Source: an uncultured Rhodopila sp. (GTDB lineage: Bacteria; Pseudomonadota; Alphaproteobacteria; Acetobacterales; Acetobacteraceae). From it: a stretch of 37,442 bases of DNA. The notes under the pieces were generated by a model that was not told where the DNA came from, searched no databases, and was given only the letters and a program-made list of their open reading frames with translations. The position numbers and the translations under genes were made by a program. Below, piece by piece: positions 17,242 through 24,886 of the stretch (position 1 is its first letter; each line of letters opens with the position of its first letter). The stretch spans positions 1 through 37,442 of the forward strand of contig CAIZFE010000113.1 of NCBI GenBank assembly GCA_903932145.1, given 5' to 3'.

Positions 17242-17301
17242 TCGACGTCGCGGATTGGACAAAGTAACGCCGGATACTGTCGGACCCGTCGCTCCAATCT
17301 A

Positions 17302-18885
17302 TCACTTGTCCAGCCAGACGTCCTCCCATCGCCAGCCATTATAAATACTGTTCACCATGATCGTCATGTTCTTCACGTAAGGATGCCAGCAGGCGGCGGC
17401 GACGTCGTGATAGATGATCGGCCGCACCACATCGTCCGCCAGCTTGCGCTCGATGTCCCACACGATCGCCTTGCGTTTGGCGACATTGGTTTCCATCGAC
17501 TGGAGGTCGAATTCCTTCTCCAACTCCCGGTTGCAATACGCCGTGTAGTTGCGCAACGATCCGCAGGCGTAGTTCTCGTAGAAATTCTGATCCGGGTCGT
17601 CCAGCGAACTGCCGGTCTGGTTTACCCCGATCGCATAGTCTTTCTTGAACACCCGGCTGTAGAACTGAGGCGTATCGACGACGTCCAACTCCGCATCGAT
17701 GAACACCTGCTTCAACTGGTCGTTCATGATCAGCGCCGGATCGCGAAACGTATTGATATTGCGCGTGAAGATTTTCGTCTTCAGCACATTGTCGGGACCG
17801 TACCCCAGCTTTTTCATAATCGCGCGGGCTTCCTCGCGATTTTTCGCCACATCCGGGCCGTAGCCGGTCAGCGTGTGCAGCACTTCGTCCGGCATACCCC
17901 AAACGCCCTCGGGCGGCGGCAGCATGGACGCGCCAATCCGCCCCTGGCCTTCGTTGATAATGTCGTTGAACGCCTTCCGGTCGATCGTCAGCGCCACCGC
18001 CCGGCGCAGATCGGGGTTATCGAACGGCGGCGAGTCCCGGTTGATGATCAGATTGGTGTTGACGTTGGTACGACGGAGTTCACACCGCGCCTCGGGGTCC
18101 TGCTGTTTAATATCGCGCAGGAGAGGCACCAGCACATCGGTCGGGTACGTCATATCGAACGTTCCCGAAATGAAACCGAGCATCCGTGTCGCCCGGTTTG
18201 GCACAATCTGATAAACGATCGCGTCCAGATACGGCAGGCCGGGTTTCCAGTAATCCGGATTGCGCTCCAGCCGCATGCTCTCGTTCAGCCGGTATTCGAC
18301 AAAGCGGAACGGTCCGGTGCCGATCGGTTTGGTCCGCATCGCCGCGGATGAGACATGGCAGGGGTAAACCGGCGACCACCCCGACGCCAGCAACGCAACA
18401 AACGAGGGTTGTGGCCGTTTCAGGTGAAACGTGACCTCGGTGTCGCCGTTGACGGTGATCTCCTTCAGGTTGGTCCACCAGGTCTGCCGCGGACTCTTGC
18501 GTATTTTGCCGGGCGCCAGACCGGACACCATGTCCCAGGTGCATTTGACGTCAGCGCTGCTGAACGGCTGGCCGTCATGCCATTGCACGCCCGAACGCAG
18601 TGTGAATGTCAGGTCCGTCCCATCCCTGCTCCAGGTCCAGGCGCTGGCCAGTTCCGGGCGGATAGTGTCCAGGCTGTGCTGCGCCACATGCTGATCGAAG
18701 ATCACAAGATTGTTGAACATCGGCATGAACGGGATGACGACCGAGGCGGTGGCCTCCTCTTGAATCGAGGGGCTGGGCGGACTGTCGATATGCGATACGG
18801 TCAACGTGCCGCCGTGCTTTTGCGCCAGGGCGGACCCGCCGGCCAGCAGCGTGGCCATGGCACACCAAACAATCATGCGGCGCAT
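17302..18885 (-). CDS. ABC transporter substrate-binding protein, family 5 (peptide/nickel type)
   Basis: Predicted 527-residue periplasmic binding protein of the SBP_bac_5 family (OppA/DppA/NikA). A Sec signal peptide is present (MRRMIVWCAMATLLAGGSALA, cleaved before QKHGG). Family blocks include the RPELASAWTWSRDGTDLTFTLRSGVQWHDGQPFSSADVK region, IGTGPFRFVEY, NPDYW, and the later DNPDLRRAVALTIDRKAF. The start is chosen for the signal peptide and a GGGAGAGA site; the open frame runs 87 codons further without coding character. No permease or ATPase genes flank it, so it is an orphan that must borrow a membrane complex. The ligand is probably a peptide or another small polar compound. Confidence 0.88.
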   Translation of the reverse strand: MRRMIVWCAMATLLAGGSALAQKHGGTLTVSHIDSPPSPSIQEEATASVVIPFMPMFNNLVIFDQHVAQHSLDTIRPELASAWTWSRDGTDLTFTLRSGVQWHDGQPFSSADVKCTWDMVSGLAPGKIRKSPRQTWWTNLKEITVNGDTEVTFHLKRPQPSFVALLASGWSPVYPCHVSSAAMRTKPIGTGPFRFVEYRLNESMRLERNPDYWKPGLPYLDAIVYQIVPNRATRMLGFISGTFDMTYPTDVLVPLLRDIKQQDPEARCELRRTNVNTNLIINRDSPPFDNPDLRRAVALTIDRKAFNDIINEGQGRIGASMLPPPEGVWGMPDEVLHTLTGYGPDVAKNREEARAIMKKLGYGPDNVLKTKIFTRNINTFRDPALIMNDQLKQVFIDAELDVVDTPQFYSRVFKKDYAIGVNQTGSSLDDPDQNFYENYACGSLRNYTAYCNRELEKEFDLQSMETNVAKRKAIVWDIERKLADDVVRPIIYHDVAAACWHPYVKNMTIMVNSIYNGWRWEDVWLDK

Positions 18886-19014
18886 CGGCCGTTCTCTCCC
18901 TGTCGCCGGCCGGGTTTTTCCGATCCGGTGACGAGGCTGCGCCGTCCGGGGGCAAAGAAGCAAGTACGACGATATGTTCTTGTTTTGTGCGTTTGGCCGG
19001 TGTAGCCTGCCGGC

Positions 19015-19221
19015 ATGTTCGATGTGCCCCCCGAGCCTGTGTCTGACGATGAAGTGGAAGCCGTCCTGGCGGCCGCGCTGCGGTCCTCCGGCGGCCAGCT
19101 CACCCGTCCGACCGAATGCTTCATGGCCACCGCCTCCGCTCGGCATTTGGTGGACCGGCTGGCGCTGGCGGGCCTGCGGGTGGTACGCTTCCCGGACCGG
19201 CGTTTGACGTACGAGGGATGA
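19015..19221 (+). CDS. Small conserved-looking hypothetical protein before the sulfite dehydrogenase
   Basis: A 68-residue acidic-to-basic soluble protein, starting MFDVPPEPVSDDEVEAVLAAAL and ending FPDRRLTYEG. It has no membrane helix or signal peptide. Two helical segments (EVEAVLAAALRSS and SARHLVDRLALAGLRVV) suggest a small folded domain. Its last codons overlap an ATGA, and the SoxC-like gene starts at or just after this point, so the two are translationally linked. I do not recognise the family. A role with the molybdoenzyme or in an unrelated function are both possible. The reading frame is open without obvious better alternatives, but it could still be a chance frame. Confidence 0.5.
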   Translation: MFDVPPEPVSDDEVEAVLAAALRSSGGQLTRPTECFMATASARHLVDRLALAGLRVVRFPDRRLTYEG

Positions 19222-19226
19222 CCATC

Positions 19227-20465
19227 ATGCCAAATAATGCGGTGGGCTTGTCACGGCGGGGACTGTTTCAGCAGGCCGGCGTCGCTGTCACGGTCGCATC
19301 AACGGCGGCGCAGGCGAACGAAGCCGACATCCCGCCCTGGACGCTTGAACAGGGTCAGCCGGTGACGGATGTGCCATATGGCACTCCGTCTGGCTTCGAG
19401 AAATCCGTTATGCGCCGTACCCGCGAAACACCGCTGTTTCCGACCGCGGCTTCGATGTTAACGCCGTTGCAGGACCTGGACGGCATCATCACCCCGAACG
19501 GCCTGCACTACATTCGCAATCACGCCGGCACGCCGACGATCGACCCCGATCGTCACCGGCTCCTGGTGCATGGCCTGGTCGATCGCCCCCTGTCGTTCGG
19601 CATGGACGATCTGATGCGGTTTCCGTCTGTCTCGCGTATTCATTTCCTCGAATGTTCGGGCAATTCCGGGCAATACAAGACCGGGCAATACAAGGCTGAC
19701 GCGACCGTGCAGCACACCCACGGTCTGCTGAGCTGCGCCGAGTGGACCGGTGTTCGCCTGTCCGATGTGCTGGCTGAGGCCGGTCTGAAACCCGGCGCCG
19801 CCTGGATCCTGGCCGAGGGCGCGGACGCCGCCGCATTGACACGCTCGATCCCCGTCGCCAAGGCGCTGGACGACGCGATCCTGGCCTATTCGCAGAACGG
19901 TGAACGCCTGCGGCCCGAACAGGGCTACCCGCTGCGGCTGTTCCTGCCGGGTTTTGAGGGCAACGCCAACGTCAAATGGCTCCGTCGCCTGAAAGTCGGC
20001 GATCAGCCGTTCCAAACCCGGTGGGAAACCTCAAAATACACCAGCCTGATGCCGGATGGCGTCGCGCGGCAGTTCAATTTCACCATGGAGGTGAAGTCGG
20101 TGATCACCCGGCCCTCACCGGGGCGGGGCCTGCGGCACCCCGGGTTTTGCGAGGTAACCGGGCTGGCGTGGTCGGGGCATGGCCGCATCATGCGCGTGGA
20201 AGTGTCCACGGATGGGGGCGGAAGCTGGCAGGACGCGGCGCTGGATGGGCCGATCCTGCCGAAATGCCTGACGCGGTTTCGCCTGCCCTGGAGCTGGACC
20301 GGTGGTCCCGCGTCATTCCAAAGCCGAGCGACGGATGAGACCGGGGAGGTGCAGCCGACGCGGGAGAGGCTGTTGGCGTCGCGTGGCCCCAACTACTATT
20401 ACCACTACAATGCCATCCAGACCTGGGCGATGGCGCCGGGCGGGGAGGTGAAACTTGCAGTTTAA
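19227..20465 (+). CDS. soxC: SoxC-like sulfite dehydrogenase, molybdopterin subunit
   Basis: Predicted 412-residue periplasmic sulfite oxidase-family protein. It has a twin-arginine motif (LSRRGLFQQAG) and an Ala-rich signal, so it would be exported folded with its cofactor. The Mo-ligand cysteine is C143 in HFLECSGNSG. The HGLLSCAEWTGVRLSDVL block and the dimerisation domain (VTGLAWSGHGRIMRVEVSTDGG, WSWTG) are typical of SoxC/SorA. I prefer ATG 19227 because GAGGG lies 9 nt upstream; ATG 19218 is the alternative. A cytochrome c gene overlaps its end, giving a SoxCD/SorAB-like pair that would oxidise sulfite or a sulfur residue and pass electrons to cytochrome c. soxXYZAB are absent here. A 5-residue tandem repeat (GQYKT/GQYKA) follows the Mo-Cys. 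Confidence 0.88.
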   Translation: MPNNAVGLSRRGLFQQAGVAVTVASTAAQANEADIPPWTLEQGQPVTDVPYGTPSGFEKSVMRRTRETPLFPTAASMLTPLQDLDGIITPNGLHYIRNHAGTPTIDPDRHRLLVHGLVDRPLSFGMDDLMRFPSVSRIHFLECSGNSGQYKTGQYKADATVQHTHGLLSCAEWTGVRLSDVLAEAGLKPGAAWILAEGADAAALTRSIPVAKALDDAILAYSQNGERLRPEQGYPLRLFLPGFEGNANVKWLRRLKVGDQPFQTRWETSKYTSLMPDGVARQFNFTMEVKSVITRPSPGRGLRHPGFCEVTGLAWSGHGRIMRVEVSTDGGGSWQDAALDGPILPKCLTRFRLPWSWTGGPASFQSRATDETGEVQPTRERLLASRGPNYYYHYNAIQTWAMAPGGEVKLAV

Positions 20466-20982
20466 TCTCCTGCTTCTGGCCGTTCTCGGGCTGGCCGTCA
20501 CACCGGCGATGGCAGAGCCCCCACACGGCGGCTTCGGCCGTCCGGCGACTCCGGCGGAAATCGCTGTAGCCGATATCGACGTGCGCGCGGACGGGGCCGG
20601 AGCGCCGCCGGGACGGGGCAGCGTGGCGGAAGGCGAGGCGCTGTACGCCTCCACCTGCGCCGCGTGTCATGGCGACAAGGGCCAAAAGCCGATGAGTCCG
20701 GCGCTGCGGTTGACCGGTGGACGCGGCACGTTGACGACACCGAGCGCGGTGCTGACGGTAGGCAGTTACTGGCCGTATGCGACGACGCTGTTCGACTATA
20801 TTCGCCGGGCCATGCCGTTTCAGGCGCCGCAGTCGTTGTCGGCCGATCAGGTGTATGCGCTGACCGCTTATGTGTTACGCCTGAACGACATCGTTCCGGA
20901 CGGAACGGTGCTGGATGCGGACACGTTGCCAAAGGTTCGAATGCCGAACCGGGACGGTTTCGTGCGAAATCCGGACGGGTGA
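20455..20982 (+). CDS. c-type cytochrome subunit of the sulfite dehydrogenase
   Basis: Predicted 175-residue periplasmic monoheme cytochrome. A Sec signal (NLLLLAVLGLAVTPAMA) is followed by a heme-attachment motif C68-A-A-C71-H72 in YASTCAACHGDKG. Likely Met ligands are in RRAMPFQAP. The GEALYASTC and LSADQVYALTAYVLRLN blocks are those of SoxD-type cytochrome domains. It starts with TTG, which has GGGGAGG a few bases upstream and overlaps the soxC stop by 11 bp, so the two proteins are coupled and should form one enzyme. The size fits a minimal SoxD or SorB-like partner; classical SoxD has two domains and is about twice as long. Confidence 0.88.
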   Translation: MQFNLLLLAVLGLAVTPAMAEPPHGGFGRPATPAEIAVADIDVRADGAGAPPGRGSVAEGEALYASTCAACHGDKGQKPMSPALRLTGGRGTLTTPSAVLTVGSYWPYATTLFDYIRRAMPFQAPQSLSADQVYALTAYVLRLNDIVPDGTVLDADTLPKVRMPNRDGFVRNPDG

Positions 20983-21113
20983 TGGTGCGATAATGCCCGC
21001 GCGTTAACCCATTCCGAGCGATTTCGGTATATGCATGCCGCGGCGAAGTGCCCCCGACTCGGGCGATTTCGAAAAAAACTCAGGTATCTCCAGGGATTAG
21101 AAGGTAGGCAAAG

Positions 21114-21662
21114 ATGGCAGGTTCAGTGAACAAGGTGATCCTGGTGGGCAATCTCGGGAAGGACCCCGAGGTTCGGAACACCCAGGCGGGCTCCAAGATT
21201 TGCAATTTGACGATTGCGACCAGCGAAACCTGGAACGACCGCACCTCCGGTGAACGCAAGGAGCGCACCGAATGGCACCGGGTTGTGATTTTCAACGAGC
21301 GGCTCGTTGATGTCGCCGAAAAATACCTGCGCAAGGGGCGTAAGGTTTATCTCGAGGGCGCGCTCGAAACTCGCAAATACACCGATGCGTCCGGCCAGGA
21401 AAAATACACCACCGAGGTGGTGCTGAAGAATTTCCGCGGCGAACTGGTGCTGCTGGACAGCAACCGTGACGAGGGCGGTGGTGGTGGCGGCTACGGTGGC
21501 GGGGCGTCCGAGGGCGGCGGCGGGGGCAGCAGTTACGCGCCGCGCGAACGGGCGCCGGCAGCGTCTCGGCCGGCCAGCGGTGGCGCCAGGGGCGGCGGGT
21601 CTGGCGGTCCGTCCTGGGATGCGCCGAAGGGCGGCGATCTGGACGACGAAATCCCGTTCTGA
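21114..21662 (+). CDS. ssb: Single-stranded DNA-binding protein
   Basis: Predicted 182-residue protein. The N-terminal OB-fold (residues 1-115) begins AGSVNKVILVGNLGKDPEVR and contains the TEWHRVVIFNERLVDVAEKYLRKG block. A Gly-rich disordered linker follows, ending in the acidic tip DLDDEIPF that binds partner repair and replication proteins. It coats single-stranded DNA in replication, recombination and repair. The ATG follows GAAGGTAGGCAAAG. I looked for an alphaproteobacterial LexA site (GTTC-N7-GTTC) upstream and did not see one. A small membrane-protein gene starts 19 bp after the stop, so the transcript may continue into it. Confidence 0.97.
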   Translation: MAGSVNKVILVGNLGKDPEVRNTQAGSKICNLTIATSETWNDRTSGERKERTEWHRVVIFNERLVDVAEKYLRKGRKVYLEGALETRKYTDASGQEKYTTEVVLKNFRGELVLLDSNRDEGGGGGGYGGGASEGGGGGSSYAPRERAPAASRPASGGARGGGSGGPSWDAPKGGDLDDEIPF

Positions 21663-21681
21663 CGGGTGACGGCGCAGGCCG

Positions 21682-22074
21682 TTGTCCGATCCAGTTCTTC
21701 CACGAACTCGGGACGCGGCGCCGCGAGTTGCCGGATCGCCCGATCAGCGCCGAGATGCCTTGGCGCTGATCGACAGTCGTCTGGCTGAAGCTAACGCCGA
21801 TGAAGCGCGAGCGTGGCTATCGGTGCGTGCCGAAATTGTGCGCCAGGAGGCCTATCGCGAAGATATGAAGCATCTTCGTGCGATCGAGAAATGGGGTATG
21901 GTCGCAAAGTTCGGTCTGTCGGTTGTGGCAATAGCCGCCGGATCGGGACTGGCAGTTGCGGATGCCGGATTACCGGCGTTTCTCTGTTTGGGGGCTGGCC
22001 TTTACGGTCTGGCACCAAATTTTGTCGATCAGATCGTGAAGCGGCTTGGCCATGGAGGTAACAAGAATGATTAG
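21682..22074 (+). CDS. Hypothetical protein with a C-terminal transmembrane hairpin
   Basis: A 130-residue protein, unrecognised. The first 70 residues are soluble and helical (RRDALALIDSRLAEANADEARAWLSVRAEIVRQEAYREDMKHLRAIEKW). Residues 72-113 form two hydrophobic helices (VAKFGLSVVAIAAGSGLAV and LPAFLCLGAGLYGLAPNFV) with a basic Lys/Arg end, so both ends are likely cytoplasmic. The TTG start is not well supported; another TTG about 26 codons later is possible. It lies 19 bp after ssb and overlaps the next gene by 8 bp, so it is translationally coupled to that membrane protein. The tight pairing suggests that the two proteins work together. No function is known to me. Confidence 0.6.
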   Translation: MSDPVLPRTRDAAPRVAGSPDQRRDALALIDSRLAEANADEARAWLSVRAEIVRQEAYREDMKHLRAIEKWGMVAKFGLSVVAIAAGSGLAVADAGLPAFLCLGAGLYGLAPNFVDQIVKRLGHGGNKND

Positions 22075-22684
22075 AGATCGCATGCCTCTCGTGGTGGCGG
22101 CTAGCTTGGCCGTCATCGTGTCCTGCTTGTTCTTTATCGTTTCCCGCACCGCCTTGAGCCGGGAAATGGCCGAAGCAGCGATGATGCTTGTGGGACTGTC
22201 GGCGGTTGCCACACTGGCGGCGCTATCCAGCTACCTGCAAGGAACCCGGCGGCTGCCGTTGATACAGATCGCCTTCGATGAAACCAATACACGCAGGACT
22301 TTAAACAAACTGATCATGCCCGACTATCGGGAGATTCAACATACAGGCATCGATAAAGAGGGGCGGTGGGGGCCAACGTCCGATGATCTGTTAACCCAGG
22401 ATCCGGTTTTGGCACTTGCCAAGCTTCGAATCGATATCGAGCGTGAGCTTCGCCGGATCGCATTTGATCGGGGATTAAAAACTGATCATTACGCGATGAC
22501 CGTTCGCTTTCTTCTGACCATGCTGGCGGAACGCGGCGTCATCAAGGCGGACATAGTCGCGACGATTGAGGATCTGCTGCCCGTCTGTAACCAGGCGATT
22601 CACGGCGGAGAAGTCACATCGGAGGTCGCACGATCTGTTCTCAATGTCGGCGCCGACTTGTTGACCGTCCTTTACCTGATTTAA
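22067..22684 (+). CDS. Membrane protein with C-terminal DUF4145/HEPN-like domain
   Basis: A 205-residue protein with two N-terminal helices (about residues 7-26 and 37-58) and a cytoplasmic C-terminal domain. Residues 113-205 look like the DUF4145 all-helical fold related to HEPN: PVLALAKLRIDIERELRRI, then VRFLLTMLAERGVI, and LLPVCNQAIHGGEVTSEVARSVLNVGADLLTVLYLI. HEPN RNases carry R-x4-H; here the corresponding motif is C-N-Q-A-I-H at 174-179, so the Arg is missing and RNase activity is doubtful. The ATG, with GGAGG 8 nt upstream, overlaps the end of the preceding gene. Together they form a two-gene membrane unit next to ssb. The domain call is by eye and needs a profile search. Confidence 0.65.
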   Translation: MIRDRMPLVVAASLAVIVSCLFFIVSRTALSREMAEAAMMLVGLSAVATLAALSSYLQGTRRLPLIQIAFDETNTRRTLNKLIMPDYREIQHTGIDKEGRWGPTSDDLLTQDPVLALAKLRIDIERELRRIAFDRGLKTDHYAMTVRFLLTMLAERGVIKADIVATIEDLLPVCNQAIHGGEVTSEVARSVLNVGADLLTVLYLI

Positions 22685-22740
22685 GCAGGACGCTCCCCCG
22701 GGAGACACCTGATACGGGGCCACTGCGCTAACCCGGTTCG

Positions 22741-22789
22741 CGCAAAACCCCGGGATCGGAGCCTAAGCACCAATCTTGCCGATCCCGGG
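22741..22789 (-). terminator. Rho-independent-like terminator after the quinone oxidoreductase
   Basis: A perfect 11-bp stem pairs 22749-22759 with 22779-22789 around a 19-nt loop. On the minus strand it is followed by GGTTTTG. It lies 15 bp past the stop of the leftward oxidoreductase gene and may also end the rightward ssb-linked transcript. Confidence 0.65.
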
Positions 22790-22804
22790 TGCCGCGGTTG
22801 TGTC

Positions 22805-23776
22805 CTACGGCAACAGGACCGTGCTGCCCGTGGTCTTGCGCGCTTCCAGCGCAATATGGGCCGCGGCCGCATCCTTTAGCGGGAAGGTCTGGTTGACCTG
22901 GATCTTCACCGCCCCGCTGCCCACTACATCGAACAAATCGGCGGCCACGCGCTCCAGATCGCTCCGCTTCGCGGTGTAGGTGACCAGGGTCGGCCGGGTC
23001 AGGAACAGGCTGCCTTTGGCGGCCAGAACGCCGATATCGACCGGCGGCACCGGCCCCGAGGCACTGCCGTAGCTGGCCATCAAACCGAGCGGCGCAAGCG
23101 AGTCGAGGCTGGCGTTGAAGGTGTCCTTGCCGACGCTGTCATAAACGACGGGCACCATGGCGCCACCGGTGATGCGCTTCACGTCCGCCGCCAGTGTGGC
23201 ATGCCCGATCAGTGCGTGGGATGCTCCGTTCGCGAGGGCCAACGCGGCTTTTTCCTCGTTGGAGACGACCCCGATGACCGTCGCCCCGATATGTTTGGCC
23301 CACTGGCACAAAATCAATCCGACGCCGCCGGCCGCCGCATGCACGACGATGGTGTCGCCGGCCTTCACCGCATAGGTCCGCCGCAGCAGATACTGCGCGG
23401 TCATGCCTTGCAGCATCATCGCCGCGCCGGTTTGGAAGCTGATGTTGGCCGGCAACTTGACCAGCCGGTCCGCCGGGATCGCCCGCTCCGTCGCGTAACC
23501 GCCGATCGGGCCGGCATAGGCCACGCGGTCGCCAACGGCGACGCTGGTGACATTGGCACCGACGGCGAGAACCGTGCCGGCGCCTTCCTGACCGATAATC
23601 AACGGCATATTCGGCGCTTTGTACAGGCCGGTGCGGAAATAGACGTCGATGAAGTTCAGCCCGATCGCCTCATGTTTGATCAAAGCTTCGTTCGGGCCGG
23701 GTTCGGGGGTCGGGACGTCCTCCCACAGCATGACCTCCGGGCCGCCGTTGGCGTGGATGCGGATTGCCTTTGTCAT
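22805..23776 (-). CDS. qor: NADPH:quinone oxidoreductase (zinc-free MDR family)
   Basis: Predicted 323-residue cytoplasmic medium-chain reductase of the QorA type, reducing quinones or related enones with NADPH. The N-terminal GroES-like domain has HEAIGLNFIDVYFRTGLYKAP and IGQEGAGTVLAVG. The Rossmann domain has the NADP-binding VVHAAAGGVGLILCQWAKHIGA and DSVGKDTFNASLDSLAPLG. The zinc ligands of alcohol dehydrogenases are absent, as expected. GGGAGA precedes the ATG. The open frame continues about 117 codons upstream of this start, but that stretch is the decayed ogt-like region and not part of the protein. Confidence 0.92.
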   Translation of the reverse strand: MTKAIRIHANGGPEVMLWEDVPTPEPGPNEALIKHEAIGLNFIDVYFRTGLYKAPNMPLIIGQEGAGTVLAVGANVTSVAVGDRVAYAGPIGGYATERAIPADRLVKLPANISFQTGAAMMLQGMTAQYLLRRTYAVKAGDTIVVHAAAGGVGLILCQWAKHIGATVIGVVSNEEKAALALANGASHALIGHATLAADVKRITGGAMVPVVYDSVGKDTFNASLDSLAPLGLMASYGSASGPVPPVDIGVLAAKGSLFLTRPTLVTYTAKRSDLERVAADLFDVVGSGAVKIQVNQTFPLKDAAAAHIALEARKTTGSTVLLP

Positions 23777-23805
23777 GTCGTATCTCCCTGAGACGAGTGG
23801 GTCAT

Positions 23806-24040
23806 AGCAAAATTCGGTTCGGATCTTCAGAAGCGGATTTGGTTGTCGATCCGTCACCACCGGAATAGCCGCCGCCGCGCCGCACCGCAACAACACGATG
23901 GCAGACGATAATCGGACGCGGGCCGTTGGCTTGCCCAATGGATCGCGCGTTGCCGCCGCCCGAGCGTGCGCTCGCGTTGTCGTTCGCGGAACTGGTGATA
24001 TCTCCAGGCGGCACATGAAGCGAGATCCGCGGCACGGACG
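23806..24040 (-). pseudogene. Decayed methylated-DNA-protein-cysteine methyltransferase (ogt-like)
   Basis: One minus-strand frame reads VPPGDITSS, then GGGNARSIGQANGPRPIIVCHRVVAV, then GGYSGGDGSTTK, in the order and spacing of the C-terminal domain of O6-alkylguanine-DNA alkyltransferases (IPxGxxxSYG, RAVGxANGxNPxxIIVPCHRVV, GYSGGxxxxK). The acceptor-site PCHR motif has lost its proline (IIVCHR), the helix after the first block is scrambled, the normal start and N-terminal part are missing, and the end after TK is not conserved. No ribosome site precedes it. I read this as a gene remnant. It lies just upstream of qor on the same strand. Confidence 0.6.
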
Positions 24041-24347
24041 ATCTCCCCAAATGGATTGAGGAGGATGCGAAGCCCGGCCGAGGGCGGCTGTCAAGGGCGA
24101 TGGGGTTTCGTGCCAGGGCAATTGCATTTCAAATACTGGTCCGGCGACGGCACGTTATGAAGCGGCCGAAGGAGGCATTTTTGAAGGCAGATCAACGTGC
24201 CGCCACCCAACCGGAACGCTTTGGCCGGCAAACCACGCGGATAACAATTTCTGTCTTATCTCACGTACGGATTGGGCAACCGAACCTCGGTGGATACGGT
24301 CCCGGTGCGGGCGGTGTCGGGGCGGCATCTGGCCGATCGACCGGTCA
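24041..24347. other. Non-coding stretch, nothing recognised
   Basis: Gene-poor DNA between the ogt remnant and the inverted-repeat element. Short frames here do not resemble any family, and none has a credible ribosome site. Confidence 0.45.
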
Positions 24348-24496
24348 AAGAATCAATGATATCAAGGATGGTAAATGATAAGATTTCAGGGGCGGCCGGC
24401 TGCGTATCCACGGTTCGAACGTCTGCGATCACTCAGGCGCACCAACGGCGAGCGGTCCCGCGTAATCATATGCCATCCTTGATATCATTGATTCTT
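24348..24496. repeat. 149-bp element bounded by 24-bp perfect inverted repeats (MITE-like)
   Basis: The sequence at 24348-24371 is the exact reverse complement of 24473-24496 (24 bp, each arm containing GATATC). The similarity continues imperfectly about 8-10 bases inward. The arms are AT-rich in a GC-rich background; the 101-bp interior is GC-rich and has no gene. This layout fits a miniature inverted-repeat element or the ends of a collapsed transposon. I found no clear target-site duplication. A large hairpin with a regulatory role upstream of the TRAP gene is an alternative. Confidence 0.65.
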
Positions 24497-24723
24497 GATT
24501 ACTTAATTGCTTGTTGATCGCGACACAACGCTCCCGGTTGGAGCACGCCTCGCGGCAAGTGGCCCCCGGGACACGATCCTCGGCAGGGTTGAAAAAATGC
24601 GATAGCCCCGGGTTTCGTGCCGCCGGCCCGCGAACGATCTGGATCGGTGGGCTCTGAAAGGCCCGGGCGGCAGAGCGGCCGGGAAGGCTGTCAAAGCCTT
24701 TGCACAGGACCGGACATTCCTGC

Positions 24724-24782
24724 TGTCATCGCGAGGAGCCGCTTTGCGATCACGTGAACGGTGGATCAGATCGCCGCGTCGC
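24724..24782. repeat. Fragment of a dispersed intergenic palindromic repeat
   Basis: The segment starts TGTCATCGCGAGGAG and continues through CGATCA, GTGGATCAGATCGCCGCGTCGC. This is the pattern of the widespread TGTCAT(T/C)GCGAGGAGC-type intergenic repeat of proteobacteria, whose second half is a diverged inverted copy of the first. Only part of the element seems to be present. It lies about 100 bp before the TRAP binding-protein gene. Confidence 0.45.
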
Positions 24783-24886
24783 AACCTGCCGCATAGTCCG
24801 CGGTTGCAACGCCCTCGCTTCAAACTACAGTCCCATATCGAGAACAAGACAGCGGGCTATCCGCTGCATCGATAAGGGGAACTTTC

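Noticed and set aside
17119..18351. 410-codon open frame on the plus strand opposite the family-5 binding protein
   Set aside because: Mirror frame; the opposite strand has a signal peptide and family blocks.
24239..24251. lac-operator-like GGATAACAATTT
   Set aside because: Only a half match in a non-coding region with no linked gene or second operator.
24503..24847. 114-codon minus-strand frame upstream of the TRAP gene
   Set aside because: Arg-rich with no domain and covers a dispersed-repeat fragment; looks like a chance frame.
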